From an uncultured Chryseobacterium sp. (GTDB lineage: Bacteria > Bacteroidota > Bacteroidia > Flavobacteriales > Weeksellaceae), in the NCBI GenBank assembly GCA_913775525.1, contig CAJYLH010000036.1:248001-312000 (forward strand): 64,000 nt of DNA, written 5' to 3'. Of the stretch, positions 53,423 through 62,863 are shown piece after piece. Within the stretch, counting starts at the first letter, position 1. The number at the start of each line of letters is the position of its first letter. The notes under the pieces were generated by a model. That model worked only from the letters and a program-made list of their open reading frames with translations. It was not told where the DNA came from and made no database searches. The position numbers and the translations under genes are program-made.

Positions 53423-55348
53423 ATGATAAAAATTACACTTCCAGACAATAGTGTCAGAGAATTCGATCCGGGGGTAACTCCTCTGGACGTGGCAAAATCT
53501 ATCAGCGAGGGATTGGCTAGAAATACCATCTCCGCAGTTGTAAATGATAAACAGGTAGAGGTAACCACCCCTATCACCACGGATTCTACGGTACAGCTGT
53601 TAACCTGGAATGATGATCTCGGAAAGAAAGCATTCTGGCATTCTTCGGCCCACCTTCTGGCGCAGGCCATCCTTGAATTTTATCCTGATGCTAAGCTGAC
53701 CATAGGACCGGCCATCGAAAGCGGATTCTACTATGATGTTGATTTCGGTGACGAGTCATTGTCTGAAAAAGACTTTGAAAAGATTGAAAAGAAGGTCCTT
53801 GAAAATGCAAAGAAAGGCTCAACATTCTCATTATATCCGGTTTCCAAAGAAGAAGCCCTGAAAACGTATGCTGATAACCCTTACAAGGTGGAGCTGATCT
53901 CCAATCTTAACGATGGGGAAATCACTTTCGTAACCCATGATAACTTTACCGACCTTTGCCGCGGCGGGCATATCCCGAATACCGGAATCGTAAAGGCCGT
54001 AAAGATCCTGAATGCAGCAGGAGCCTATTGGAGAGGAAATGAGAAAAACCCTCAGCTGACCAGGGTATACGGGATTTCTTTCCCTAAACAGAAAGACCTG
54101 ACCGAATATCTTGAAAGACTGGAGGAAGCGAAAAGAAGAGACCACAGAAAGCTTGGAAAAGAGCTCGGCATTTTTGCCTTCTCTGAAAAAGTGGGTGCCG
54201 GACTTCCGTTATGGTTGCCTAAAGGAACCGCTTTGAGAAGAAAGCTGGAAAACTTCCTTACCGATGCTCAGAAGAAAGGAGGCTATGAATTTGTGATGTC
54301 CCCGCATATCGGTGCTAAAGAACTGTACGTAACTTCAGGACACTGGGATAAGTATGGTGAAGATAGTTTCCAGCCGATAAAAACCCCGAATGAAGGGGAA
54401 GAATTCCTATTGAAGCCAATGAACTGCCCGCACCACTGTGAAATCTACAAGACTTCCCAATGGAGCTACAGGGACCTGCCGAAGAGGTATGCGGAATTCG
54501 GGACTGTATACAGATACGAACAATCCGGTGAGCTTCATGGTCTTACCAGGGTACGCGGATTCACTCAGGATGATGCCCACCTTTTCTGTACTCCGGACCA
54601 GCTTCTGGAGGAGTTTGAAAGTGTGATCGACCTTGTCCTGTATGTATTCCAGTCGTTAGGTTTTGAAGATTTCGTGACTCAGGTTTCACTAAGGGATCCT
54701 GATAACAAACAAAAATACATCGGCTCCGATGAAAACTGGGAAAAAGCTGAAAGCGCAATTATCACAGCAGCAAAGAACAAAGGACTGAGAACTGTGGTAG
54801 AGTACGGTGAAGCAGCATTCTACGGACCTAAGCTTGACTTCATGGTGAAAGATGCTTTGGGAAGAAGATGGCAGCTGGGAACGATCCAGGTAGATTATAA
54901 TCTTCCTGAACGATTTGACCTTCACTATATCGGAAACGATAATGAGAAGCACAGACCGGTAATGATCCACAGGGCACCTTTCGGTTCTATGGAACGGTTC
55001 ATTGCAATCCTTCTGGAAAATACTGCCGGTGACTTCCCTCTCTGGTTGAGCCCGGAACAGTACATCATCCTTCCGATCAGCGAAAAATATGCAGATTACG
55101 CCAAAAAAGTTTCACAATTTTTGGAAAATCACGATATTAGCGGCAAGATTGACAACAGAAATGAGAAGACGGGTAAAAAAATCCGTGACGCCGAATTAAA
55201 TAAAATACCGTTTATGCTTGTCATCGGGGAAAATGAAGAAAAGGATGGCACAATTTCTGTTAGAAGACGTGGTGAAGGAGACCTTGGGGTCATGAAGATG
55301 GACGATTTCGTTACCTACTTTAAACAGGAGGCAGCGATCAAATTTTAA
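53423..55348 (+). CDS. thrS: Threonyl-tRNA synthetase (ThrS)
   Basis: A class II synthetase charging tRNA-Thr. Residues 1-60 are the TGS domain ([13 protein letters not shown]). The editing domain follows with [14 protein letters not shown] (the H-x3-H motif) and the [11 protein letters not shown] block. The catalytic core has [42 protein letters not shown] (motif 2) and [15 protein letters not shown]. The anticodon-binding domain is at the end ([15 protein letters not shown]). Its 641 aa are standard. infC, rpmI and rplT follow, a common arrangement. Confidence 0.95.
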   Translation: MIKITLPDNSVREFDPGVTPLDVAKSISEGLARNTISAVVNDKQVEVTTPITTDSTVQLLTWNDDLGKKAFWHSSAHLLAQAILEFYPDAKLTIGPAIESGFYYDVDFGDESLSEKDFEKIEKKVLENAKKGSTFSLYPVSKEEALKTYADNPYKVELISNLNDGEITFVTHDNFTDLCRGGHIPNTGIVKAVKILNAAGAYWRGNEKNPQLTRVYGISFPKQKDLTEYLERLEEAKRRDHRKLGKELGIFAFSEKVGAGLPLWLPKGTALRRKLENFLTDAQKKGGYEFVMSPHIGAKELYVTSGHWDKYGEDSFQPIKTPNEGEEFLLKPMNCPHHCEIYKTSQWSYRDLPKRYAEFGTVYRYEQSGELHGLTRVRGFTQDDAHLFCTPDQLLEEFESVIDLVLYVFQSLGFEDFVTQVSLRDPDNKQKYIGSDENWEKAESAIITAAKNKGLRTVVEYGEAAFYGPKLDFMVKDALGRRWQLGTIQVDYNLPERFDLHYIGNDNEKHRPVMIHRAPFGSMERFIAILLENTAGDFPLWLSPEQYIILPISEKYADYAKKVSQFLENHDISGKIDNRNEKTGKKIRDAELNKIPFMLVIGENEEKDGTISVRRRGEGDLGVMKMDDFVTYFKQEAAIKF

Positions 55349-55470
55349 GATTGGAAGATCAAAAAAATTGAAGAAGCGAATAATTGAAAAATTTTAATTT
55401 ATTAAATCTTTAAATGCTTCAATCTTTCAATTGAACTGAATTAGATATTAACCCATAAAATTATAATACA

Positions 55471-56031
55471 ATAGCACAAAGATTTAACAACAGGGGCCCA
55501 CAAAGACGTCCTGTACAGGAGGACTTACACTTGATCAACGAAAAAATTCGTGTGAGAGAGCTTCGTTTGGTGGGCGATAACGTAGAGCCGGGAATTTATC
55601 CTATCGATAAAGCGAGACAGATCGCTGCAGAACAGGATCTTGACTTAGTTGTAATTTCCGACAAAGCCGAACCGTTTATTGCAAGAGTACTGGAATACAA
55701 AAAATTCCTGTATGAGCAAAAAAAGAAACAGAAAGAGCTTAAGGCGAAGCAGGTAAAGGTGGTGGTTAAGGAGATCCGTTTCGGACCTCAGACCGATGAG
55801 CACGATTACGAATTCAAAAAGAAGCATGCCGAAAAGTTTTTGGAAGAAGGTTCCAAGCTTAAGACCTACGTATTTTTTAAAGGACGTTCTATTATCTTCA
55901 AGGATCAGGGGGAAATCTTACTCCTTAAGCTTGCACAGGATCTTGAACATGTAGGAAAAGTAGACCAGCTTCCTAAACTGGAAGGGAAAAGAATGATCAT
56001 GATGATGAGTCCTAAAAAACCAGCTAAATAA
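55471..56031 (+). CDS. infC: Translation initiation factor IF-3 (InfC) with a non-canonical start codon
   Basis: IF-3 blocks subunit joining and proofreads start codons. The N-domain begins [15 protein letters not shown], and the C-domain has [37 protein letters not shown]. In frame, a stop occurs at 55456-55458 and there is no ATG or GTG before TTG 55531. The conserved-looking extension [19 protein letters not shown] lies between them, and the only plausible codon ahead of it is ATA 55471 (giving 186 aa). TTG 55531 (166 aa) is the fallback. A rare start fits IF-3 autoregulation as known for AUU in Escherichia coli infC. Confidence 0.88.
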   Translation: MAQRFNNRGPQRRPVQEDLHLINEKIRVRELRLVGDNVEPGIYPIDKARQIAAEQDLDLVVISDKAEPFIARVLEYKKFLYEQKKKQKELKAKQVKVVVKEIRFGPQTDEHDYEFKKKHAEKFLEEGSKLKTYVFFKGRSIIFKDQGEILLLKLAQDLEHVGKVDQLPKLEGKRMIMMMSPKKPAK

Positions 56032-56246
56032 TCAATCAGCAGATTTTACGGAAATCTGACATCCATACAACCTCAAAGCAATTTGAGGTTTTCTGTTTTT
56101 TGTAAAGGATGATCTCTAAATACAAAAAGCTTTGACAGATAAGAATCTTTAAGATGGATAGTTTAAAAATAAGAATAACAGACATGATATGGACTTTTTT
56201 TTCAAGAGTTGTGTTAAACATTTTTACGGGTTTTTGTTTTACCCCG

Positions 56247-56279
56247 AACCTTGTCAGGGTTTTGAACCCTGACAAGGTT
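56247..56279. repeat. Perfect 15-bp palindromic repeat (REP-like)
   Basis: AACCTTGTCAGGGTT (56247-56261) and AACCCTGACAAGGTT (56265-56279) are exact complements separated by TTG. There is no T-tract, so it is not a typical terminator. It has the form of dispersed extragenic palindromes known from Bacteroidota. Confidence 0.7.
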
Positions 56280-56427
56280 GATGGACTAGACCTGTGCGAT
56301 ATGACTCATCTAATGAAAAGTTAGTGATAAGAATAGTTTCAATCTCTTATAAAGACTCACAGATACTGAGCTCAGTATGTTTTTCTATTCTATTCATGAA
56401 ATCCTTTTCAGTCTCAATAATTTTCCG

Positions 56428-56435
56428 TAATTTTG
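56428..56435 (+). promoter_or_regulatory. -7 box of rpmI-rplT
   Basis: TAATTTTG matches TAnnTTTG and lies ~70 nt before rpmI, leaving a structured leader (hairpin at 56446-56464). It suggests that rpmI-rplT has its own promoter after the insertion. Confidence 0.5.
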
Positions 56436-56507
56436 CAACCTATTATCCTCAGGTATCGTGAGGAGCCAAAACAGATATTGATAACAAAATAATAAAAAAG
56501 CAAAACA

Positions 56508-56705
56508 ATGCCAAAATTAAAAACGAAATCAGGTGCTAAAAAGCGTTTTGCTCTTACCGGAACAGGTAAGATCAAAAGAAAAAATGCTTATAAAAGCCAC
56601 ATCTTGACTAAGAAAGAAACCAAGCAGAAGAGAAATCTTACTACTACTTCTTACGTAGCTAAAGTGGATGAAAAAAGCGTTCAGCGTCAATTAGCCATCA
56701 AGTAG
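56508..56705 (+). CDS. rpmI: 50S ribosomal protein L35
   Basis: A basic 65-aa protein with the L35 pattern [31 protein letters not shown] and the terminal [10 protein letters not shown]. Followed by rplT after 119 nt, which is a rather long gap for this pair. Confidence 0.95.
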   Translation: MPKLKTKSGAKKRFALTGTGKIKRKNAYKSHILTKKETKQKRNLTTTSYVAKVDEKSVQRQLAIK

Positions 56706-56824
56706 TTTTTATAAATCTATATCCGGTTTATAAGAATTCAAAATTCAACAATTTAACCCTGAAACGGAGCAGCTAAGCACAATGAAAAAGATTGTCGCCC
56801 TTTTCAAAAAAAACAATTTAAATT

Positions 56825-57169
56825 ATGCCAAGATCAGTAAACTCCGTAGCTTCAAGAGCTCGCAGAAAGAAAATTTTTAAGCACGCTAAAGGTTATTTCG
56901 GAAGAAGAAAGAACGTTTGGACGGTAGCTAAAAACGCGGTAGAAAAAGCAATGCAATATGCTTACCGTGGTAGAAAAGAGAAAAAGAGAAATTTCAGAGC
57001 CCTTTGGATCACCCGTATCAATGCAGGAGCCAGAGAGCATGGAATGTCTTACTCTCAGTTTATGGGAACTCTTAAAAAGAACAACATCGAATTGAACAGA
57101 AAAGTTTTAGCTGATTTAGCAATGAATCACCCTGAAGCGTTCAAAGCTGTTGTAGATCAAGTAAAATAA
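56825..57169 (+). CDS. rplT: 50S ribosomal protein L20
   Basis: A 114-aa basic protein with the L20 pattern: [55 protein letters not shown], and [30 protein letters not shown]20 commonly represses its own operon in other bacteria, which may concern the leader of rpmI. A terminator follows at 57196. Confidence 0.95.
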   Translation: MPRSVNSVASRARRKKIFKHAKGYFGRRKNVWTVAKNAVEKAMQYAYRGRKEKKRNFRALWITRINAGAREHGMSYSQFMGTLKKNNIELNRKVLADLAMNHPEAFKAVVDQVK

Positions 57170-57195
57170 TGTAGAATTTTTTGTTATCAATATAG

Positions 57196-57221
57196 TCCCG
57201 GGTTTTGCCCGGGATTTTTTT
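57196..57221 (+). terminator. Rho-independent terminator of rpmI-rplT
   Basis: TCCCGGG (57196-57202) pairs perfectly with CCCGGGA (57208-57214), followed by TTTTTTT. Confidence 0.88.
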
Positions 57222-57226
57222 ATTGT

Positions 57227-57234
57227 TACATTTG
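57227..57234 (+). promoter_or_regulatory. -7 box of the M28 peptidase gene
   Basis: TACATTTG matches TAnnTTTG and lies 50 nt before GTG 57285. Confidence 0.45.
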
Positions 57235-57284
57235 CGGGCATATCGTTAATTCTCTTATAAAGAAATACTAAACTAAGTGAAAAG

Positions 57285-58463
57285 GTGAAAAAATTAAGCA
57301 CAATCCTTCTGACTGTTGCTGCAGCATACAGCTTGTCTGCACAGTCTTTTATCCAGGCATACCAGAACAGGGCCAACCAGGTTTCGCAGACCAATATTAC
57401 CGGGAACCTGCAGGAGTTCGGGAACCTCGGTGTAAAGACCACCGGATCCGCTAATAACACCAATGCCCTGAACTGGCTGAAAGCAAAATACCAGTCCTAT
57501 GGATATTCCGTCAGCCAGATGCAGGAAGATGCATTTACGTATGGTAACAGTACTGCTAAAAACCTGATCATTACCAAAACAGGAACCGTCTACCCTAATG
57601 TCTATGTTATCATCTGCGGGCATTATGATACCATTACCGGCCCCGGAGTGAGCGACAACGGAAGCGGTACTTCCATCATCCTGGAAGCGGCACGCATCCT
57701 GAAGGATGTCCCCACCGAATACTCCGTTAAGTTCATCCATTTTTCAGGAGAAGAACAAGGATTACTGGGAAGCAGCCATTATGCCAATAATGTTGTTTTC
57801 CAGAACGGCGTAAGGCAGCTCAATATTAAGCTGGTATTCAATATAGACCAGGTTGGTGGTAAAATCGGAAATAACAATTCGGCAATCAAATGCGAAAGCG
57901 ACCAGAGCGGCCAGACCGGAAATAATGCGGCTTCCAGCGCGGTTACCCAGCAACTGGCTACCTGCACTACCCTGTATTCACCTTTGCAGACCGTGATGTC
58001 CAATGCTTACTCATCAGATTACATGCCTTTCGAGCAAAATGGTGATGTGATTACAGGTTTCTACGAAAATGTCAGAAGCTTTAATGAACATACGGTGAAT
58101 GATACATTTGCCAATGTAGACCCGGTATATGTTTACAATGCAGGTAAAGCTGCCGTGGGTGCACTTCAGCATTTTGCCGTAGCCACTTCCACGCTGGCTG
58201 TTAAGGAAGCAGATGTGCAGAAGACACTGGAATCTTCCGTAAAAATTTATCCCAACCCGGCGAAAGATATGCTATATATAGACCTTGCGGATCCGGCAGT
58301 AAAAAATTTCAGTTTTGAATTGACAGACCTTTCCGGTAAGCTGCTGCTGAAAACGGAAAATGAAAAGAAAATCAATATCTCAGAAATAAGCAACGGAGCC
58401 TATCTCGGAACGATGAAAGCCAATGACCAGATCGTCATACGAAAGATTCTGGTAGGAAGGTAA
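57285..58463 (+). CDS. Secreted M28 family aminopeptidase with T9SS sorting domain
   Basis: The start is GTG 57285. A signal peptide ends at ~residue 19 (AAYSLSAQ). The M28 catalytic domain has the ligands H113 and D115 (CGHYDT), D124 (SDNGSG), E156/E157 (FSGEEQGLLGS) and D188 (FNIDQVG). A late His is in SFNEHTVNDTF. The C-terminal ~75 residues (VKIYPNPAKDMLYIDLAD onward) are a type IX secretion sorting domain. It likely releases N-terminal amino acids from peptides outside the cell. Specificity is unknown. Confidence 0.9.
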   Translation: MKKLSTILLTVAAAYSLSAQSFIQAYQNRANQVSQTNITGNLQEFGNLGVKTTGSANNTNALNWLKAKYQSYGYSVSQMQEDAFTYGNSTAKNLIITKTGTVYPNVYVIICGHYDTITGPGVSDNGSGTSIILEAARILKDVPTEYSVKFIHFSGEEQGLLGSSHYANNVVFQNGVRQLNIKLVFNIDQVGGKIGNNNSAIKCESDQSGQTGNNAASSAVTQQLATCTTLYSPLQTVMSNAYSSDYMPFEQNGDVITGFYENVRSFNEHTVNDTFANVDPVYVYNAGKAAVGALQHFAVATSTLAVKEADVQKTLESSVKIYPNPAKDMLYIDLADPAVKNFSFELTDLSGKLLLKTENEKKINISEISNGAYLGTMKANDQIVIRKILVGR

Positions 58464-58490
58464 TCATTGAGATTATTTAAAATATACTAT

Positions 58491-58525
58491 AAGAAAAAGT
58501 CCGGAAATGTTCCGGACTTTTTCTT
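58491..58525. terminator. Bidirectional terminator with a 16-bp perfect stem
   Basis: Positions 58491-58506 and 58510-58525 are exact complements with a 3-nt loop. The stem contains A-runs on one side and T-runs on the other, so it works for both the M28 gene (plus) and hisIE (minus). Confidence 0.9.
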
Positions 58526-58540
58526 AGCGCCTTAAGCATT

Positions 58541-59131
58541 TTATTCTGACCTGTCCATCAGTACTTTTTCGATGTCGTGTATAGACATTCCTTTAGCCTT
58601 AAGCAGGATCAGGTAATGGTATAAAAGATCCGCCGCTTCATTTTTGAACAGTTCATCCTGATTGTCCTTGGCTTCAATTACGAGTTCAACAGCCTCCTCG
58701 CCCACTTTCTGCGCCATTTTATTGATGCCTTTCTGAAATAATGCGTAGGTATAAGAATTTTCTGCCTTTTCATCAATACGCTGGCTGATGGTTGCTTCCA
58801 GTTCATACAGGAACCCCTTGGAATCCTTATCTCCGAAGCAGCTGAAACTTCCGGTATGGCAAACCGTATTATTCGGGACCGCCCGGATCAGGATCGTATC
58901 CTGGTCGCAATCGGCGGCAATGCTTTTTACAGCAAGGAAATTTCCGGACTCCTCTCCTTTTGTCCAGAGCCTGTTTTTGGAACGACTGAAAAACGTCACG
59001 GTCTTTTCCTTCGATGTCTTTTCCAGCGCTTCGGCGTTCATGTATCCTAACATCAGCACCTGAAGGGTTCTGTCGTCCTGGATAATAACCGGCACCAGTC
59101 CGTCATTATTTTTATTAAAATTAATCTTCAT
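58541..59131 (-). CDS. hisI: Bifunctional phosphoribosyl-AMP cyclohydrolase/phosphoribosyl-ATP pyrophosphohydrolase (HisIE)
   Basis: A fusion of steps 2 and 3 of histidine synthesis. Residues 1-100 are His[33 protein letters not shown] and the zinc ligands in DCDQDTILI plus [13 protein letters not shown]. Residues ~105-196 are HisE with [17 protein letters not shown] and [17 protein letters not shown]. Its start overlaps the end of hisF by 4 nt. It is the last gene of the operon and a bidirectional terminator follows. Confidence 0.92.
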   Translation of the reverse strand: MKINFNKNNDGLVPVIIQDDRTLQVLMLGYMNAEALEKTSKEKTVTFFSRSKNRLWTKGEESGNFLAVKSIAADCDQDTILIRAVPNNTVCHTGSFSCFGDKDSKGFLYELEATISQRIDEKAENSYTYALFQKGINKMAQKVGEEAVELVIEAKDNQDELFKNEAADLLYHYLILLKAKGMSIHDIEKVLMDRSE

Positions 59132-59880
59132 CGTACAGCTATATTTTTTAATTGTAATTCTTTTTTAAGATCCTGGATTCCGATTTCTCCGAAGTGGAAT
59201 ATACTAGCGGCCAGAGCTCCCGTGGCCTTCGTTTCGAGAAATACCTGTTCAAAATCCTGGGCTTTTCCGGCCCCTCCGGAGGCAATGACCGGAATACCGA
59301 TCTGTCCGGCTACCTGTTCCGTAATCCTGATGTCAAACCCGTTTTTAGTCCCGTCGCCATCCATAGAAGTCAGCAGGATTTCCCCGGCGCCGGCTTCTTC
59401 AGCCTGACGTACCCAATCGAGTGTGTTCAGCTGAGTGATCTCTCTTCCGCCTTTGATATGAACCCAATCGGCACCGTTAACCCATCGGGTATCTACGGCT
59501 ACCACGATGCACTGACTGCCAAATTCCCTGGACAATACGGAAATCAGATCCGGATTCCGTACAGCCGATGAATTGATGCTGATCTTATCCGCTCCCGCTT
59601 CCAGTAGTAACCTGACATCTTCGGGAGAAGAAATTCCGCCGCCTACCGTAAACGGAATGCTGAGTTCCGCCGCAATGGTACGGACTAATCCGGCAAAGGT
59701 CTTCCGTTCTTCTACAGTAGCGGTAATATCCAGAAATACCAGCTCATCGGCACCGTCATGCTCGTATTTCTTCGCCAGCGATACAGGATCACCGGCATTC
59801 CGGAGTCCTTCAAAATTAATTCCCTTGACGGTAGTTCCGTCTTTGATATCCAGGCAGGGTATGATTCTTTTTTTTAGCAT
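59128..59880 (-). CDS. hisF: Imidazole glycerol phosphate synthase cyclase subunit (HisF)
   Basis: An (beta-alpha)8 enzyme that partners with His[18 protein letters not shown] with the catalytic Asp, [31 protein letters not shown], and [15 protein letters not shown] with the second Asp are the family hallmarks. Its 250 aa are standard. A 567-bp repeat block separates it from hisA upstream, so its transcription may depend on read-through or on its own promoter. Confidence 0.95.
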   Translation of the reverse strand: MLKKRIIPCLDIKDGTTVKGINFEGLRNAGDPVSLAKKYEHDGADELVFLDITATVEERKTFAGLVRTIAAELSIPFTVGGGISSPEDVRLLLEAGADKISINSSAVRNPDLISVLSREFGSQCIVVAVDTRWVNGADWVHIKGGREITQLNTLDWVRQAEEAGAGEILLTSMDGDGTKNGFDIRITEQVAGQIGIPVIASGGAGKAQDFEQVFLETKATGALAASIFHFGEIGIQDLKKELQLKNIAVR

Positions 59881-59985
59881 TTTTAATGTGTTGTTTAAAG
59901 CTTTTGTCAGTTTTAGACGTATTAAATCTTTAGTTTTCAGTCTTATTATCTAACATATTACTGAGATTATACAGATTTATAAACC

Positions 59986-60082
59986 ATAAAAACCGAGGTT
60001 TTAAAAACTCATGTGTTCTTCTATTTTCAAGGCATCACCTTCATGATTCTTATGTGTTAAAAACTTTTGTGACTGTTGCGGT
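59986..60082. repeat. Copy 1 of a ~100-bp dispersed repeat
   Basis: The segment runs from AAACCGAGGTTTT-like sequence through AAAAACTCATGTGTTCTTCT, TATTTTCAAGG and TTATGTGTTAAAAACTTTTG to GACTGTTGCGGTT. Copies 2 and 3 share this order of blocks. Confidence 0.75.
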
Positions 60083-60127
60083 TGTATTCTCTCGCAGATC
60101 GGCAGATCACGCAGATCCTTTTCAAGC

Positions 60128-60232
60128 ATTTAAAAAAATCCTAGATTTTTAAAAACTAATGTGCTCTTCTGTTTTCAAAGCTGTTATCTTCATTATTCTT
60201 AGGTGTCAAAAACTTTTGTGACTATTGTGGTT
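60128..60232. repeat. Copy 2 of the ~100-bp repeat, more diverged
   Basis: It matches copy 1 in the blocks AAAAACTAATGTGCTCTTCT, TTTTCAAAG, TTAGGTGTCAAAAACTTTTG and GACTATTGTGGTT with scattered substitutions. Confidence 0.7.
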
Positions 60233-60253
60233 TATATTTTTAATCGTTATTAA

Positions 60254-60304
60254 AACCACCCCGTCAAAAATTCTCTGAATTTTTGCCACCCCTCCAGGGA
60301 GGGG
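60254..60304. repeat. Composite short palindromes (CAAAAATTC/GAATTTTTG and CCCCTCC/GGAGGGG)
   Basis: CAAAAATTC (60265-60273) is complementary to GAATTTTTG (60277-60285), and CCCCTCC (60289-60295) to GGAGGGG (60298-60304), with loops of 3 and 2 nt. They sit between repeat copies 2 and 3. Confidence 0.65.
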
Positions 60305-60349
60305 AATTTTGAAGCTGGTATTTCCGTAAGCTCTAAATATTTTACATGC

Positions 60350-60449
60350 ATAAAACCGCAGGTTTTTAAAAACTCATGTGTTCTTATGTTTTCAAAGCTA
60401 TTCTCTTCTTGAATCTTATGTGTTAAAAACTTTTGTGACTGTTGTGGTT
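60350..60449. repeat. Copy 3 of the ~100-bp repeat, reaching the hisA stop codon
   Basis: It matches copy 1 closely (AAAACTCATGTGTTCTTATG, TTTTCAAAGC, TTATGTGTTAAAAACTTTTG, GACTGTTGTGGTT). Its end falls on the hisA stop at 60448-60450. Confidence 0.75.
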
Positions 60450-61182
60450 AAATATTAGTTTCTTCAAATTCTATAAAGTCCCGCAGTTCATCCAGGTTTA
60501 TTCTACCTTCATAAATGGCTTTCCCGATAATGGTTCCCGAACAGCCGATTTCCTTCATTGCATACACATCTTTCATGCAGGAAATACCGCCGCTTGCCGT
60601 CAGCTGCACAGATGTACCATCTAAAATTTCTTCATACAAAACGGCTGAAGGCCCTTCCAGCATTCCATCTTTGGCAATATCCGTACAGATCACATGGGTG
60701 ATGCCTTTTTCCTGATACTGAAGGATAAAATCAATAACATCCAGCTGACTTTCCTCCAGCCAGCCCGAAGTTTTTATTTTACGGCGGTCACAATCGGCAC
60801 CGAGGATAATCTTTTCCGGGCCGAACTGTCCGATCAGTTTAAAACAGAATTCCGGATCCTGAACGGCAATACTGCCGATGGTAACCTGACTGGCCCCGCA
60901 GCTGAAAGCAATTTCAATATCTTCAAGCGTTTTCAGGCCGCCGCCAAAGTCGATCTTTAGATTTGTTCCGGCAGCAATTTTCTCAAGCACTTCCTGATTA
61001 ACGATGTGCCTTGATTTTGCTCCGTCCAGGTCTACGAGGTGAAGGTAACGAATACCGTGGTCTTCAAAAGCTTTCGCGATTTCTACCGGATTTTCATTGT
61101 AGATTTTCTTGGTATCGTAGTCGCCTTTTGACAGCCTTACACATTTTCCGTCTATAATATCTATGGCAGGGATAATTTTCAT
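60448..61182 (-). CDS. hisA: Phosphoribosylformimino-5-aminoimidazole carboxamide ribotide isomerase (HisA)
   Basis: A (beta-alpha)8 isomerase. [21 protein letters not shown] with catalytic Asp, [30 protein letters not shown], and [14 protein letters not shown] with the second Asp are seen. Its length of 244 aa is standard. The start overlaps the end of hisH by 4 nt. The C-terminal stop abuts a repeat copy. Confidence 0.95.
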   Translation of the reverse strand: MKIIPAIDIIDGKCVRLSKGDYDTKKIYNENPVEIAKAFEDHGIRYLHLVDLDGAKSRHIVNQEVLEKIAAGTNLKIDFGGGLKTLEDIEIAFSCGASQVTIGSIAVQDPEFCFKLIGQFGPEKIILGADCDRRKIKTSGWLEESQLDVIDFILQYQEKGITHVICTDIAKDGMLEGPSAVLYEEILDGTSVQLTASGGISCMKDVYAMKEIGCSGTIIGKAIYEGRINLDELRDFIEFEETNI

Positions 61183-61766
61183 ATGGATCCATTTAAAAAG
61201 TTCTTCAGGATTTCGTTGCCGGCTGCCCCGGATTTCTCCGGATGGAACTGAACGGCAAAGAAATTATCTTTCTGTAGTGATGCACTGAATGGCAGGATAT
61301 AATCGCAGACCGATGTGGTATATTCGGATAGCTCACAATAGTAACTGTGTACAAAATAGCAGTTATTTTCCTCGTCGAGCCCCGTAAAAAGCGCTGATCG
61401 GTGGTTGTTTTGAAAGGTATTCCATCCCATATGCGGAACCAGGTCATCGGGAGGGAATCGTTTAACTTCGAGATCGAAGATTCCCATTCCTTTAGTATTG
61501 CCTTCTTCATTATGTCCGCACATCAGCTGCATGCCGAGGCATATGCCTAAGACAGGCTGCTGTAAAGTAGGAATGAACTGATCGAGTCCCTTCTCCCTCA
61601 ACAGCTTCATGGTGGACGATGCTTCGCCTACTCCGGGAAAAATGACTTTATCGGCAGTGCGGATGGTTTCAAAATCATCGGTAACTACGGAATCGGCATT
61701 GAGGCGGTTAAGCGCATTCTGTACGGAATTTACATTTCCTCCGTTATATTTTATAATCGCAATCAT
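61179..61766 (-). CDS. hisH: Imidazole glycerol phosphate synthase glutaminase subunit (HisH)
   Basis: A class I glutamine amidotransferase that feeds ammonia to His[17 protein letters not shown] at the start, [13 protein letters not shown], the nucleophile Cys in [18 protein letters not shown], and [12 protein letters not shown] with the catalytic His and Glu are intact. Its 195 aa are standard. It begins 5 nt after hisB. Confidence 0.95.
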   Translation of the reverse strand: MIAIIKYNGGNVNSVQNALNRLNADSVVTDDFETIRTADKVIFPGVGEASSTMKLLREKGLDQFIPTLQQPVLGICLGMQLMCGHNEEGNTKGMGIFDLEVKRFPPDDLVPHMGWNTFQNNHRSALFTGLDEENNCYFVHSYYCELSEYTTSVCDYILPFSASLQKDNFFAVQFHPEKSGAAGNEILKNFLNGSI

Positions 61767-61771
61767 AGGTT

Positions 61772-62863
61772 CTATAGGCTTCCTTTGGTTGAAGGAATGT
61801 TAAAATTGGCATCAGTTTGCTGAACGGCCATTTTCAGGGCTTTGGCAAACGCTTTGAAAACGGATTCTATCTTGTGGTGTTCATTGTCACCTTCCGCTTT
61901 GATGTTCAGGTTGCATCTGGCAGAATCAGTTAAGGATTTAAAAAAGTGAAAGAACATTTCTGACGGGACATCACCTATTTTTTCCCTTTTGAATGCAGCG
62001 TCCCATACCAGCCACGGACGTCCTCCGAAGTCTAAGGCTACCTGGGCCAGGCAGTCATCCATCGGTAATAAGAATCCGTACCGCTCAATCCCTTTTTTCT
62101 TTCCGAGTGCTTTCAGGATAGCTTCCCCCAGAACAATGCCCGTATCTTCGATGGTATGGTGTTCATCAACATGCAGGTCTCCATTGACTTTAACTGTCAG
62201 ATCAAGGTTTCCGTGCCTGGAGATCTGTTCCAGCATATGATCAAAGAAATGCAGTCCGGTAGAAATTTCTGATGTTCCTGTTCCATCAAGATTAATTTCT
62301 ATTTCAATTTCTGTTTCATTGGTTTTCCGGGATACTTTTGCTTTTCTGGGAATCTGTTTCAGGAAACGGTAGATATCTTCCCAGCTTTCGGTGCTTAAGA
62401 CGGCATCCTGATTTTCAGTAGTACCAATAAAGATAGCCTGTGCGCCTAAATTCCCTGCCAGCTGGACATCCGTAAGGCGGTCTCCGATGACAAAAGAATT
62501 TTCCAGGTCATAATCACCGTAAATATATTGGCTGAGCATTCCCACGCCGGGCTTTCGGGTCGGCAGGTTTTCATGTTCAAAACTCCTGTCGATGAGGATA
62601 TCACGGAATATAATCCCTTCATTCCTGAATGCTGTAAGCATCTTTTCTTGAGGACCGGTAAAATCTTCCAGCGGAAAACTCCCGGTACCTAAACCGTCCT
62701 GATTGGTCACCATCACGAGTTCATAATCCAGTTCACGGACAATCCTGGACAGGTTCTGGAATACTCCCGGATAAAACTCCAGCTTTGCCAGGGTATCGAT
62801 CTGAAAGTCTTCCGGCTCTCTGATCAGTGTACCGTCACGGTCTATCAATAATACTTTCTTCAT
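61772..62863 (-). CDS. hisB: Bifunctional histidinol-phosphatase/imidazoleglycerol-phosphate dehydratase (HisB)
   Basis: Residues 1-165 form the HAD-type histidinol phosphatase ([16 protein letters not shown] with the D-x-D nucleophile motif, [10 protein letters not shown], and [15 protein letters not shown]). Residues ~175-363 form IGP dehydratase with [33 protein letters not shown] and [16 protein letters not shown]. The fusion is as in Escherichia coli. I start at ATG 62863, which overlaps the hisC stop by 4 nt. The frame is open to 62935 inside hisC. Confidence 0.94.
   Translation of the reverse strand: MKKVLLIDRDGTLIREPEDFQIDTLAKLEFYPGVFQNLSRIVRELDYELVMVTNQDGLGTGSFPLEDFTGPQEKMLTAFRNEGIIFRDILIDRSFEHENLPTRKPGVGMLSQYIYGDYDLENSFVIGDRLTDVQLAGNLGAQAIFIGTTENQDAVLSTESWEDIYRFLKQIPRKAKVSRKTNETEIEIEINLDGTGTSEISTGLHFFDHMLEQISRHGNLDLTVKVNGDLHVDEHHTIEDTGIVLGEAILKALGKKKGIERYGFLLPMDDCLAQVALDFGGRPWLVWDAAFKREKIGDVPSEMFFHFFKSLTDSARCNLNIKAEGDNEHHKIESVFKAFAKALKMAVQQTDANFNIPSTKGSL

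Larger units (their letters stand above)
56032..56507. other. 476-nt infC-rpmI spacer with an inserted palindrome
   Basis: In most genomes infC and rpmI are close together. Here no gene fills the gap. It holds a perfect 15-bp palindromic repeat at 56247-56279, AT-rich sequence, a separate -7 box (56428-56435) for rpmI, and a small hairpin at 56446-56464 (TCCTCA/TGAGGA) in the rpmI leader that could be regulatory. Confidence 0.55.
59881..60447. other. 567-bp gene-free repeat block splitting the histidine operon
   Basis: This region contains three copies of a ~100-bp unit, a triple GCAGATC run (60094-60117) and two short palindromes at 60265-60304. No open frame of note exists. It is the only large gap in an otherwise tightly packed his operon. 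Confidence 0.8.

Noticed and set aside
59986-60449. CRISPR array
   Set aside because: The repeats are ~100 bp, only three, imperfect and unevenly spaced, and no cas gene is present.
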